A stretch of DNA of 64,000 bases from Dryomyza anilis. Lineage: Eukaryota; Arthropoda; Insecta; Diptera; Dryomyzidae. The position numbers and the translations under genes are program-made. The DNA is taken from the NCBI GenBank assembly GCA_951804985.1, contig OX638135.1:41974471-42038470 (forward strand), read 5' to 3'. This document shows positions 1 through 10,281 of this stretch, in pieces. The first letter of the stretch is position 1. The number at the start of each line of letters is the position of its first letter. The notes below the pieces were generated by a model. The model did not search any database. It was given only the letters and a program-made list of their open reading frames with translations, and had not been told where the DNA came from.

Positions 1-138
1 TTATGTCACATTGTCAGACCAAAAAAATATTTTACAGAAAAATAAAACAGTATTGCCATAATTACGTTCTTCATATATATTTTGGTTTAGTATACTAAAT
101 TAAACAATTGTTTTAAAAAGTAATTAAAATAAAAAACC

Positions 139-721
139 ATTTGGGAAGGTTAGATCACATGGGAAATTTTATAGTAGGTGTTATTATGATAGTTAGGATT
201 CTTTCAATCACTGAAGAATTTCCATTCATTTGATACCCATATTTACAAATGGGTAGGTGTACCGAATTTCGATTTTTTTTTTTGGGAACCACAAGTCGTT
301 TCGTGGGAAAACATTATTTTCATGTATTTGTCATTAAGTCAATATATATTTGACCAAAAAAGTTTACCTAAGCACGTAAACAGTAAAATTGAGCTGTAGA
401 TGTAAATTTTATATGAGGTATTTTAATATAAATGGTCAGATCACAGGTCACAATGAACCGATCTAGCCAATTTCGCACATACAGCGTAGGTATATAAGTA
501 ATCTAAGTTATCAGTTTCATTCATCTAGCTCTCCAATTTTTTAAGTAGTAGGGATTTCAACAGACAGACAGACAGACGGACGGACATCGCTAAATCGACT
601 CAGGAGATCATGCTGATCAAGAATATATATACTTTTCCATACCGGAGATGCTTCCTTCTGGGTGTTACAAACGGCGTACCAAACTGAATATACCCTTTCA
701 CTCTTAGTGTAGGGTATAAAA
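139..721 (+). repeat. Dispersed ~0.7-kb repeat (R700), copy A
   Basis: First of six copies of a repeat that starts near TTGGGAAGGTTAGATCACAT and ends near CTCTTAGTGTAGGGTATAAA. This copy lacks part of the 5' half that is present at 61,160-61,877. It contains a short CAGA/CGGA run at 561-583. No coding potential is convincing. The 3' part (GATCAAGAATATATATAC, then GAAGGAAGC...) resembles from memory a common fly repeat, but I cannot search that. The family is non-autonomous and of unknown class. Confidence 0.85.
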
Positions 722-949
722 ATATATAACATAATGTCCACATCGTCGATGAGGCATCTTTCTGATCCTTGTTGTTAATTTTTTTTCAAGAATTTCCTGT
801 TGTGTCGCCGGAGATAAGCACCAGGAAGTCGAGTGTGCGACCTTTGCAGCTCATCTTCGGGGCATTGTACGAAACGTGTATGAGCTCAGTGCTATCATCA
901 TCACGTACACACGTGAAACTGCGTCCCAGCTTGATAATTGAATTCCTTC
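722..949. other. Unassigned sequence, no gene seen
   Basis: A short stretch of balanced composition with no match elsewhere in the window that I can see. A 77-codon open frame crosses it but has no recognisable domain and continues into the duplicated block, so I do not call it a gene. Confidence 0.4.
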
Positions 950-2084
950 GTGAAGCACTTAATTATTTTGTTGCCCAGATCGTAATTAGTTGCCATTCCT
1001 GAATTTTCAAAGTGTTCTATGACAGAAGTTTATGATCAATGAAATAGTAATATTGTTGCAGACCACATTCCTGGCCAATATGTTGTCCTGTATCCAACGC
1101 CTCAGTCGTGCTTATCTCAAGTGAATAAATTTGCATTCAGACAGATATGCTAGCGAATGGCGACTCCGCATCTGCATAACAACTCCAGCGGCGCGGCGTG
1201 CATTTTTTGCCCTACAATGCCTTGGAAGACTACAATAATGTGCGCTCGATGTGTGTCTCGAATTTAAATTTGACTATTTTTTTTTTTCATTTAACAAATC
1301 ACTTCCATTCTTTTCCGTATATTTTTCTTTGGCTTTTAAAAACAACCTACTATTCAACAAGAAATTTGGTTTTAATGGAAAACATAACAACAATCAAACC
1401 TATAGATACACCTTTCTTACCTATGACGTTGGAAGAAAGTCAGCTTTAGATGTGTTTGTGAACATGCAAATTTTTTTGAGAGTGTGCGAACCGGTTGGAA
1501 ATATCGATGACTACCGGTTAGCGATTTTTTGCTGGGATAGTTCGGCCGTGCTGTTGGCATGCGCCGAAAACTTTCTGGAAACGCAATTATCAAAGTGTTG
1601 CGAACTATGTTGGAAAAACGTATGTTTTTACTCTTCGCCTTTATGAATAAGAAAAGTATTATTTTTAAAATACATATTAGCTGCGTTTTTTTCATAGTTA
1701 AACCAAGCGAGTGAACTTAAATGTGAAAAAAACGCATATACTGAACCTAATTTTTTCGACAAAGTATAAACGTGGTAATGGTTACCATTTTTTTCCATAT
1801 GAATATTTTCAGACCGCATTTATTTTTTATGATTTTATGTCAAGCCGTGGCAAGCCGTGGTTTCAGCAGAATTTGAAAAGCTGTCAAAAAATATATATAG
1901 GCGACATCTATGAAACGTAGCGAACACTAGAAAACTTATTAGCTAATTTCACAACCACAAAATTTTTAGTTCAAATGAATTGAACCAGCTGCCATGTTGG
2001 TTCAATTGTTGTTTTTGCTTTACGTATAAAATTAGAACTGAAGTTCAATTTGAATCAGTTCAAGTATGAAAAAAACGCAGCTAT

Positions 2085-2592
2085 TGTTACGAAAAGATGT
2101 AATTTGCCCCATGGTGCAAGCAATCAACAATAATAAATGAGACGCAAGACAATTCAGCGCACTAAGCAATGTGTTAGAAAGAGACGGAAGATCATTCAGC
2201 GCACTGAGGCAGTGTGCGAGAAAGAGATGGAAAATGAGAGGCCAATAGCATGCGTCATTCACAAAACAAGTAAAAGGTTCTCGAAACATGTCGAAACGTG
2301 TCGAACTGATGCATGCAGTATATAAGGGCGCCGCATCTGAGGCACATCACTTTAGTTGTGATTTGATAGTGAAGTAGTGCATCTCGTGAGCGAACATTGT
2401 AAGGATAAATTGTAGTAATACAGCAGTGGTTATAAGTGATTGTTAATAAGTTGTTATTTAAATATATTAAGTTAATTAATACTAGTTGAACTAATACTAA
2501 TTAAAACCAAATATTAGTTTGTTTTTATTTTGTACACAATCCAGCGATACGAACTTGTAGATCAGTTTTCCGTAGACGGAATTTTCGTAACA
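2085..2592 (+). mobile_element. G1 LTR, copy 1
   Basis: The sequence begins TGTTACGAAAA and ends TTTTCGTAACA, giving inverted terminal nucleotides typical of an LTR. The same LTR occurs at 26,639-27,174, 30,395-30,881, 34,948 onward, 45,849-47,345 (inverted) and 52,913-53,406 (inverted). A TATATAAG box and downstream AATAAAG-like signals fit a U3-R-U5 organisation. No primer binding site follows: the next bases are ATATTTTTTT. Confidence 0.85.
2319..2326 (+). promoter_or_regulatory. TATA box in G1 LTR
   Basis: TATATAAG followed by GGCGCCGCATCTGAGG is kept in most G1 LTR copies (also at 30,658-30,665, and in the inverted LTRs). It lies about midway in the LTR, where a retrotransposon promoter is expected. 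Promoter activity is inferred. Confidence 0.6.
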
Positions 2593-3135
2593 ATATTTTT
2601 TTATTTGATTTATTATGAGATTTTTTATTGATTAATAATATTTTATATTTACAACCAGTAAAAATACTAAGTAAATAATAGTTTTTTACTATTAAAAATA
2701 GTCAATAGGGTAAATTATTATTTTAATCTGAAAATACCATGACATTGTCATTAAGTTTATATCCGAACACTACCGGTCATACGAGCAGTAATATTACTAG
2801 TAGCAAAACTGAAAGTTTCAGTAAAAGTTTCGATAACGTTTTTAAGAGCGTCAGATATAAATGACCGAAACTTTTGTGTGCGTCTAATTTTTCATCTCTT
2901 TCTCACTCACATACAATGAGATACAATTGAATATATGTTTGTCACTGTTCTTTTGGTAATAAGTGACGATAAACTTACTGGTAAATTTACGAAATATTTT
3001 ACGTAACATACACAGAAAAAAGTATCGTTCGTCATATTGACAAACGACGTACATCAAACTGTTTTCGTAATATTGACGAACAAGCTAATCAATATATCGT
3101 ACACGCATACATGTTTTGATGTAGTCGTTTATTAA
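2593..3135 (+). repeat. A+T-rich leader segment shared by chimeric G1 copies
   Basis: This non-coding segment directly follows the LTR in four G1 copies (here; 27,175-27,690; 45,848 leftward; 52,912 leftward). It holds self-complementary stretches such as AGTAATATTACT, and repeated CGTAATATTGACGAA-like motifs. It stands where the primer site, gag and protease should be. It carries no primer site. Confidence 0.7.
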
Positions 3136-3141
3136 TAGCTG

Positions 3142-3420
3142 CGTTCCCGTGGTTTTTGATCCTGATCCGTAGATCATTTTCATATACAAAAGCAAAACAA
3201 ACAATTAGAACCAGGTTTGTTTTAGGATCAATTACTGATCAAAAGTATCAAAAGTAAATTTGTTTGTGGTGATGTTATGCTATTGTGAATAGCACTTAAA
3301 AAGAAGACGAATTCGCGTTCAAAAAAAAAAGGGCAAAAGAAAACAGTGCTGCCAAATTTATTAAAATAGAACCGATGGCGTTCCCGTGAAACAGATCTGG
3401 TTCAAGTACCACGGGAACGG
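3142..3420. mobile_element. MITE-like insertion with ~25-bp imperfect TIRs
   Basis: The ends read GCGTTCCCGTGGTTTTTGAT and, on the other strand, CCGTTCCCGTGGTACTTGAA, giving an imperfect inverted repeat of about 25 bp. An extra internal TIR-like motif (GGCGTTCCCGTGAAACAGATC) lies near 3,378. It interrupts G1 copy 1 exactly where the copies at 27,700-27,890 and 52,080-52,200 have continuous sequence, although some G1 sequence is also missing. There is no coding capacity. Confidence 0.65.
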
Positions 3421-3838
3421 GAAATTGTACATAAAGAAGAGTTCTCAAGTTGGAAAACTCGTAAAAATTAATCAAAAAGGGAGCAGTAATAGGCATGTGT
3501 CAAGAGGCATCAGCGATCAAAGGACTATGTCACACCGCAAATAAACAAACAATGTACTCACAAGTTTATAAATGATTGGACAAAGGATTTGGCTACTAAA
3601 GAAAAGAGTCAAGTGCAAAATTGATAAATATCGGTATATATTTGCTAAAAAGGGCCAAAAATATGGCAGAACTGCCATTGTAAAACATCGAATAGACACT
3701 GGTGTTTCTAACCCAATTCGTCAAGCACCAAGAAGGGTACCATTTGCGAAAAGAGACGAAGTATCATATTTGGTTAAAGAAATTCACACAAATGGCGTGG
3801 TGCAACCATCTGAGAGTCCATGGAGTTCCAAGCAGTTA
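3421..3838 (+). pseudogene. G1 copy 1: protease-RT linker and RT N-terminus, truncated
   Basis: Broken frames match the protease-RT spacer and the start of the reverse transcriptase of the other G1 copies: a YRYIFAKKGQK segment, then HRIDTGVSNPIRQAPRRVPF, then SPWSS. This is the N-terminal part of a Ty3/gypsy RT, upstream of the catalytic palm. The homology stops at about 3,838 and changes into unrelated repetitive CACCAACC sequence. The spacer is frameshifted relative to the RT. Confidence 0.75.
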
Positions 3839-3951
3839 ATGGTGGATTTAATTAAACCACTGCGTCACCAACCACGTCACCAAACACTTCACCAACCATA
3901 TTTCAACCTCGCTCCTGTTTACAATGAATTCGCTTCTAAATATATGAAAAA

Positions 3952-4080
3952 ATAAAAGAGATAAAGTTTTTTTTCAAAACTTAATAATTAGCTTTTTAAA
4001 TGCTATATTAAAAGAGATAACAGTTTTTTTCAGAACTTTACAAAATAAGCTTTTTTTTAAAGCTATATTTTAAAAGAGAT
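3952..4080. repeat. Two degenerate ~64-bp tandem units
   Basis: The pattern AAAGAGATAA..GTTTTTTTC..AACTT...AGCTTTTT..GCTATATT occurs twice in tandem, ending in a third AAAGAGAT. It is non-coding and A+T-rich. Confidence 0.6.
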
Positions 4081-4789
4081 CGCGTATTTGGGTTTTCATC
4101 TTCATATATTATTCATATTTTGATTGTAAAATGTATTTATTTTTTCTTGCTGTAAATAATTTTTTTAAATAATTTAACAAATTTTTATTAATTTTTAACT
4201 TATTTTAATCAATTTCAATTTAACGTAATTTTAATAAATTTACATTAAGCTATTATAATTATCACAATTTTTTAATTTCATTTGTTTATCAAATTTCTTT
4301 GAATTTGTTTTGCTTTCATTTAATGTTTAAATAATTTAGTGATAAATTCAATCATTTTTTTTATAACGTAATCAATGCTACCAAAGAAGTGTGCACAGTT
4401 CTTCGCCGCGAAATGGGTGAGTCTGTTATTATGATTATTATTTTGTTTGGAATCTAATATCCATTTTTAAATCAGATAATGATATTAGTGGGTTTGTTTT
4501 TTTTCTTAATCGATTGGATTAAAATTTAAACAAAGATTTTGATTGAATTTTATTTTTTTCTGCTTTGTTGGGTAGGGTTTTGAATCGGCCATGTCAGAAA
4601 GACGCTTCATGCTGGCAATCTTCTTTTCTTTCTTACAATTTCCTTTCTAGTTTTTTTATTTTCATATTAAAATTCTGTTTTCTTTAATTTGTTTTGTTTT
4701 TTTTGTTGTTATATCAATCGGTGTTATACATATTTGTGACGTAGCAACATAGACGTAGGGGACAAGATCCCACCCCACCCCATGTAGGA
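4081..4789. other. A+T-rich sequence, no gene seen
   Basis: Mostly low-complexity T/A. Two short less biased stretches (around 4,380-4,425 and 4,575-4,620) have no recognisable domain. A GGGTGAGT at 4,415 could mimic a 5' splice site but no supported exon flanks it. Confidence 0.4.
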
Positions 4790-5550
4790 AAAAACGATGG
4801 GCCCCAGGTTCGTCCAGTCTAGCGCTAAGAATACATTGCTCTGGGCCAGGTCTGGTACCCAGAACTGGCTGAATACTGGTTAAGCCTTGGAATGATAAGA
4901 AGGGCGCAAGACTGGCTCTAAGTATTCGGCCAAGACTGACAAAAAATACTTGGCCAATATAATATAAGAATTATGGGCCAAGGCTGGACCATTTCAAATA
5001 CCCAGAAGTGGTCGAATACTGGCTGAACCTTGGAGTGATGATAAGGGTCGAGACTTGGTACATAATTTTAGACCAATACTAGTACAAAAACCGCATACAA
5101 ACCAGACACAAACACAGTAATTATAAATGTACAATTAATAAATTTAATTAAACATAATGCTATAGATTACATGAATACAATGTAAAAATAATAATTAACA
5201 TATAAATAAGATATAATATGACCAACTCGTTCGCGATCTGTGGCTCAGATAAATATTAATGGCCTTAAATAAATTTCCTGACTGTATGTGGTTTTACTGC
5301 ATCTGTAACAAAAAAAAACATTTTTGAAAACATATATTAATTCATTGAGTAAATCTAACCGATGTTTTTGGTTTTAAATTGCAACAAAGATAACAAGTGT
5401 TACATCTGAACAAAAAAATATTTAACAGTGAAATCGGTGAAGTAACAATGTTTTTTAAAACAATAAATAATACTGGATGATTGTATACGCTGAAAAATAA
5501 CATAATTGAAGGTCATCATTCTATGATTGGGATCATGATTGTGTGATCAG
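4790..5550 (+). mobile_element. Foldback-type DNA element, left half (copy i)
   Basis: The left end is an array of degenerate motifs of the type CCAAGACTGG/CAGAACTGGCTGAATACTGG (4,800-5,080), followed by A+T-rich DNA. The same order occurs at 32,240-32,900. The other half of this copy lies at 24,345-24,960, beyond the G2 insertion. It is non-autonomous, with no ORF. Confidence 0.65.
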
Positions 5551-5706
5551 CTTAGCGCTTTGCCAACGTGAAGCGTTGGGACAATGCTATGAACATGTTG
5601 CTGTACAACATGATATAAAAACATAATGCGCTCAACATATGTACAGCAACATCCAAAACTGAATGAACCATAAAGAAAAGAAAAATGTATGCACTAATTC
5701 ACAACA
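5551..5706 (-). mobile_element. G2 3' LTR, truncated
   Basis: These 156 bp match the end of the 5' LTR (24,165-24,344), including CGTGAAGCGTTGGGACAATG and the terminal AATTCACAACA. The remaining ~500 bp of LTR are missing, and the join runs directly into the foldback element at TGTGATCA. A ~20-bp stretch near the truncation is also missing relative to the 5' LTR. Confidence 0.8.
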
Positions 5707-5725
5707 TTCCTCCCCCCTTATGGAA
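5707..5725 (-). promoter_or_regulatory. G2 polypurine tract
   Basis: On the minus strand this reads as AAGGGGGGAGGAA immediately before the LTR start TGTTGTG. Its position and purine content are those of a plus-strand priming site. Confidence 0.8.
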
Positions 5726-6143
<418 letters not shown>

Positions 6144-6620
6144 ACCCTACACTAAGAGTGAAAGGGTATATTCAGTTTGGTACGCCGTTTGTAACACCCA
6201 GAAGGAAGCATCTCCGGTACCTCATATAAAATGTACAATAAAGATCAATTTTTATGTATACGTGCTTCGGTAAACTTTTTTGGTCAAATATATATTGATA
6301 TCATGCTCAAATACATGATAATAAAGCTTTCCGGTGAAAAGACTTGTGGTTCACAAAAAAAAAAATCGAAATTCGGTACACCTACCCATTTGTAAATATG
6401 GGTATCAAATGAATGGAAATTCTTCAGCGATTGAATGTTTGTAGTTATTTTCAGGATTCGTATACCCTGGTGACCTATATATCACTTTGAATGGTAACCA
6501 CACATATATGTAGGGTATTTATAGTCGGCTTAGACCGACTATAATTTTGATAATCCTAACTATCATAATTACACCTACTTTAAAATTTCCCATGTGATCT
6601 AACCTTCCCAACTGTTTTTT
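6144..6620 (-). repeat. R700 repeat, copy B (inverted, internally deleted)
   Basis: Begins TACCCTACACTAAGAGTGAA and ends at AACCTTCCCAACTG on the plus strand. The middle around the CAGA microsatellite is missing compared with 37,297-38,012: CTCCGGTA is joined straight to CCTCATATAAAATG. Confidence 0.85.
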
Positions 6621-6680
6621 TTTATTTTTGTGTTTTGTATATAAATATATATATATTTTTTAATATCTTTCGTTTTATAC

Positions 6681-7467
6681 TGTAACGGTCCGGTTTCCGG
6701 GTTCAGATCTGAGAAGTCCGTGCATTACAACTTTATATTTGCAGCACCAAATAAATACGCCGTGCGCAATTTATCTTTATTAAATTCATTCTAATATATT
6801 ATGATGCAGTGTCCTGCCTGATGCACTCGACGCTCCCCGCTGGTTCTCGCTGAAATATGTGTTTGCAACCAGACTTACTCGATGCGATGTGTTTTCAGGA
6901 ACTGTTTGATATGTCCTGGGTCCATAACCAGGACGGAAACTCTAGTCAGTTATGTCACGTTTGGTCCACGTGTCCCCCGATACGGTTTAATTAAAAACAC
7001 ACCCATGGCAACACGCTTGGCAGAGTCCCCCGATACGGTTTAATTAAAAACACACCCAAGGTAACGATGCAGCTATTCAGTCACGAAGTCAGGAACAGAG
7101 AGAGAGATTTTTCCTCGTGCAATGCCTTTTATAGGCCATTAGTTGGTGAAGCGTTGGTGGGTTGTTGCCCACGATTCTGTAGCATTTCTACGTCTGTGTA
7201 TCGGTGATGCGCTCACCAGTGAGTGTGTATTCGTAACACTTTGCCGCTTCGCTCACTGGTGCGCCTGTGTTGGTGACACAATTGTATGTTCTGGCCGTTG
7301 GTGTCTGCTAATTCTCTCACCAGTGAGAGTATATGAGTGACACTCGTTGGTGTTAATTCGATGCTCTGCGTCGTGTTTGGTTCGACGGCGTTGACGTCGT
7401 AGCCGGTTGCTTGGATCCGCCGTGAATGTGCGGTCGCCATTTGACGCCTCAAAATGGTACCGTCACA
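6681..7467 (-). mobile_element. G3 3' LTR
   Basis: 787 bp; in element orientation it runs TGTGACGGTACC...CCGTTACA. It is about 98 bp shorter than the 5' LTR, mostly through three or four discrete indels (for example the GGGATAGCTTAGCGGGCTCC segment of the 5' LTR near 14,390 is absent here). Confidence 0.93.
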
Positions 7468-7485
7468 CCCTCCCTTTACTTCGGT
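7468..7485 (-). promoter_or_regulatory. G3 polypurine tract
   Basis: The minus strand reads AAAGGGAGGG directly before the LTR start TGTGACGG. This is the expected site for plus-strand DNA priming. Confidence 0.8.
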
Positions 7486-7632
7486 TGAGAAAGAAGGCAG
7501 CCTACCTCAGTTCAATGACGGTCGCCTCTCCCGAGCCATTGATCGTGATGCGGTATCGACGTCCTTTTATCCGACGGATGGTGGACATTGGCATGTGGTC
7601 TCGCCGGTTTTGGCTCACGGGCCTAACCACTG

Positions 7633-9505
7633 CTAATACTTCTGGTGGTAACTCGTCACCTGCCGCTCGATCAGTCGTACCATCGGATGGGTCCTCGCTC
7701 GCATCCGGCTGTGAAATGTTGGGTCTGGTATTACTGCTTCTTGCCTCGTCACGGTCAGTGCTGCTACTGCTACCGCTGCTACTACTGCTGCTGCTACCGC
7801 TGCTACTACTGCTGCTGCTACGGCTGCTACTACTGTGGTTGGTAGGCCCATATGCCTTTCGCGCAGCCGCTGTACACCACGGTTTGGTCGTCGTCTTCGG
7901 TGGGATGTAACCGTCGGTGATGACCGTCGTGGTGTGGTTATAGCCACCTGTAGTGCCCCTGGTACCTCTTCCTCGTATGGCGTGGTCGCTACTGCAGTCC
8001 GCTGTGAGACGCTCTGCTGGTCTCTCGTTCGTTGTGGGGCGCTGATTGTCGCGCCAGCCACCTCCTGTTGTGTCGTCGTCGTGAATGCGTCGCTGCGACG
8101 CTTCGTCGGCACAGCCGTCCGCTGTGAGACGCTCTGCTGCTCCTCCGCTCGTTGTGGGGCGCTGCTCGTCGCGCTGGCCACCTCTTGTTGTGTATTTGCA
8201 AACACCTCTGCGTCGCGTTGCTGTTGCGCTGGTTCAGCAACCTCTGGTGCGGCGTCCAAAACCTCCTCTATCTGGGTGCCTACAGCCGTCCACTGTGCAC
8301 TCCTCCAGACATCCTCCCACTTTTGAGCGCCGGTTACCGCATCTGCGGCCCTTGGTTGGGTCTTTTCTCCCACGGCTATCAGCCGTGCAACGCTCTGTTG
8401 CGTCACCTGGAACATGGTGATGGGCACAGCTATCTGCCGCGCTGCTGTAGCCTGCGTATTCGTCGTTCTGGCCACCTGATTGGTAGCGGGTCGCTGGAAA
8501 GCCCGCTGCGCTGGTCGCTTCGCCAGATCAGGCCATACTGGGACCGCTGTCACCCCTTCGTTTGCCAGAAGACGGATCTGCCGGGCAATGATCCCTCGTT
8601 TCGCATCGCCTTCTCTGCTACTGAACCTCCTGCTTGTGTCAAACGGCGGGTACAGATGGTGTTGCGGGTCTCGTCGCAGACACTCAACGTTCTGTAGCAA
8701 GTAGACGCCGTAATCATAAAGATTCGGCTGCTGCGGGACGCTGACCTCGTAGTAAGGCGTGTTGATTTCTGTAAACTCATGGCCTACGTCGCCATCTTTA
8801 CGTGAAACTGCCGTCAAAAATTCACGCAACCTCACAGACACATGGCGACGGGTCCGGGTTGCCAGTGAATCCATAATCAGGATGCACGGGCCTTGTGCTG
8901 CTCACCACTCCTGATTCTTTGGTGCCGCGCCATTCAGGCACACCACTGCTAGGTACCAATGATTGGTTTCGTTCACAGGCACCACCAAAATGTCGTGCGA
9001 GAATGGGTCCACTCGTCTCGCCCACGTCTGCACACATCTCTCTACGCCTCGGGATAGGCTGGCGTAGAAGAACGTGTCGTAAACATGCATCCGTCCACCT
9101 GAAACCGCGTCCTCTGTATTCTGCTGCGACCACTGAAACCAGAAATTGAGGATCGTGTCGTTTAGGAAACGCCCGACTGCCAGACAGCGATAGTCTCCTA
9201 CGGTGACGGACACGCCTTATTTTCATAGCGGGTATCTGCTTAGGTGATGCGTAACACCTTTGTCGACGGGTCTCGTCACGATCCGGTTCTTCTGGTAGGG
9301 TGCTCGACTTTACCATACATCGCTGCAGTGCCGCTGTCGTTGGGCGCAATATTGCGCGCAGTTCATGGCGACTGCTTTCGTTCAAGCCACCTGCGTCTTC
9401 AGGACTCAATGGTGGTGCGTCATCAGCATGACGAAGTGTCGCCAACAGTTGAAGGCAGTAGTCACCTGTGTCCTGCTCCATTGAAGTAATCCTGCGATGA
9501 CTCAT
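7633..9505 (-). pseudogene. G3 extra ORF: Ulp1/SENP-like (C48) cysteine protease, inactivated
   Basis: A third reading frame lies after the integrase, where an env would be in errantivirus-like elements. The likely start is the Met at 9,505 (MSHRRITSMEQ). An N-terminal ~95-residue part is followed by a frameshift near 9,215 and then the protease core: FLNDTILNFWF, YDTFFYASLSRGV, a VPVNETNHWYLAVV segment with the catalytic His (codon 8,959-8,961), ILIMDSL with the catalytic Asp (8,869-8,871), and VPQQPNLYDYGVYLL. In C48 proteases the last motif reads DCG; here the Cys codon is TAC (8,710-8,712), one base from TGC. A TGA at 8,902-8,904 breaks the frame. The C-terminal part has two ~30-residue repeats (QQSVSQRTAV) and an Ala/Val-rich run from a triplet array. 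C48 enzymes cleave SUMO-like tags; a role here is inferred only. Confidence 0.85.
7755..7845. repeat. Triplet-rich array coding the Ala/Val run
   Basis: Alternating CTGCTAC/CGCTGCTACTA units repeat at about 18-21 bp and encode VAAVAAAVVAAV on the minus strand, near the C terminus of the Ulp1-like ORF. It probably arose by slippage. Confidence 0.75.
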
Positions 9506-9934
9506 TCTCAGATTTTTTTTTATTTTTTGATAAAACTTAACAGCTCGAAAAATCTTTTTGTGCTTCACGAATTGCTGCGCCAAATTCCGCGAATTGTAAA
9601 TTTGAATTTTTAACGACACTGTCGACTACGCACGAACCTCACACACACCAATGTTTTCGTGTTTGTGTATGCGCATTGTGTTTCGCTCTCTGAGAGCGCT
9701 TGTGCGTCGCCGTGGACCGCTTTCGTTATTCAAGCTCTCCGTGCGAGGCTCTCTTTCTGTTTGCACATACCGGGGGTGGGTTTTTGTATTCGTACCGCGA
9801 GTGTTGATTCTCTCTTGCAATGATTTTTGTTGTTTCGCCGCATGCGTAGTGGTTTTGTTGTTGCCATTTTCGGTGCCCGTGGCATTCCACGTATTTCCTG
9901 TCTCCTGTGCCCCTTGACGTATAAATTTCAAGCG

Positions 9935-10265
9935 ATTATGCTCCATCGAGCGTTGATTTAATCCGCGACACGAATTTAATTTCACGCGATCATGTGATTT
10001 ATGCTGCATTGAGCGTTGATTTTGTGCGCGACACGAATTTAATTTCACGCGATCATGTGATTTATGCTGCATCGAGCGTTGATTTTGATCGTGACTTGCA
10101 TGTAAATGTTTGCGATCAAGCTCCATCGATCGTTGGTTTTGTGCGCGACCCGCATGTAATTTCACGCGATCATGTTCCCTCGATCGTTGGTTTTGTGCGC
10201 GACCCGCATGTAATTTCACGCGATCATGCTCCATCGAGCGTTTATTTTGCGCGCGACCCGAATGC
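9935..10265 (-). repeat. Coding minisatellite between integrase and the Ulp1-like ORF
   Basis: About six units of 54-66 bp share GCGCGACCCGCATGTAATTT and CGATCATG motifs. On the minus strand they encode repeats of the type GRAQNQRSMEHDRVKLHA, in an open frame running 10,285 to 9,626. That frame follows the integrase stop (10,282-10,284) in another phase, so it could be an expanded integrase tail after a frameshift, or a spacer. The peptide is basic and Gln/Arg-rich. I recognise no domain. Confidence 0.75.
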
Positions 10266-10281
10266 GATTGCCGCTGATTTG

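Larger units (their letters stand above)
950..3119 (+). repeat. Duplicated block, copy 1 (partner 25,503-27,690)
   Basis: This block and 25,503-27,690 are collinear and nearly identical by eye. They share about 1.1 kb of non-element sequence, a G1 LTR at the same position in it, and the ~0.5-kb A+T-rich segment that follows. Because the LTR sits at the same site in both, the whole block was copied, not just the LTR. The open frames between 1,198 and 1,900 are not conserved between the two copies (frameshifting indels near 1,440-1,560 versus 26,060-26,090), so no gene is called. Confidence 0.85.

Noticed and set aside
4395..4425. Exon with a 5' splice site (GGGTGAGT)
   Set aside because: Open frame is only ~15 codons and no partner exon can be supported.
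7407..8697. Long plus-strand open frames over the G3 extra ORF (up to 181 codons)
   Set aside because: They are shadows of the minus-strand Ulp1-like ORF; their Cys/Leu-rich translation comes from the antisense of Ala/Gln/Thr codons.
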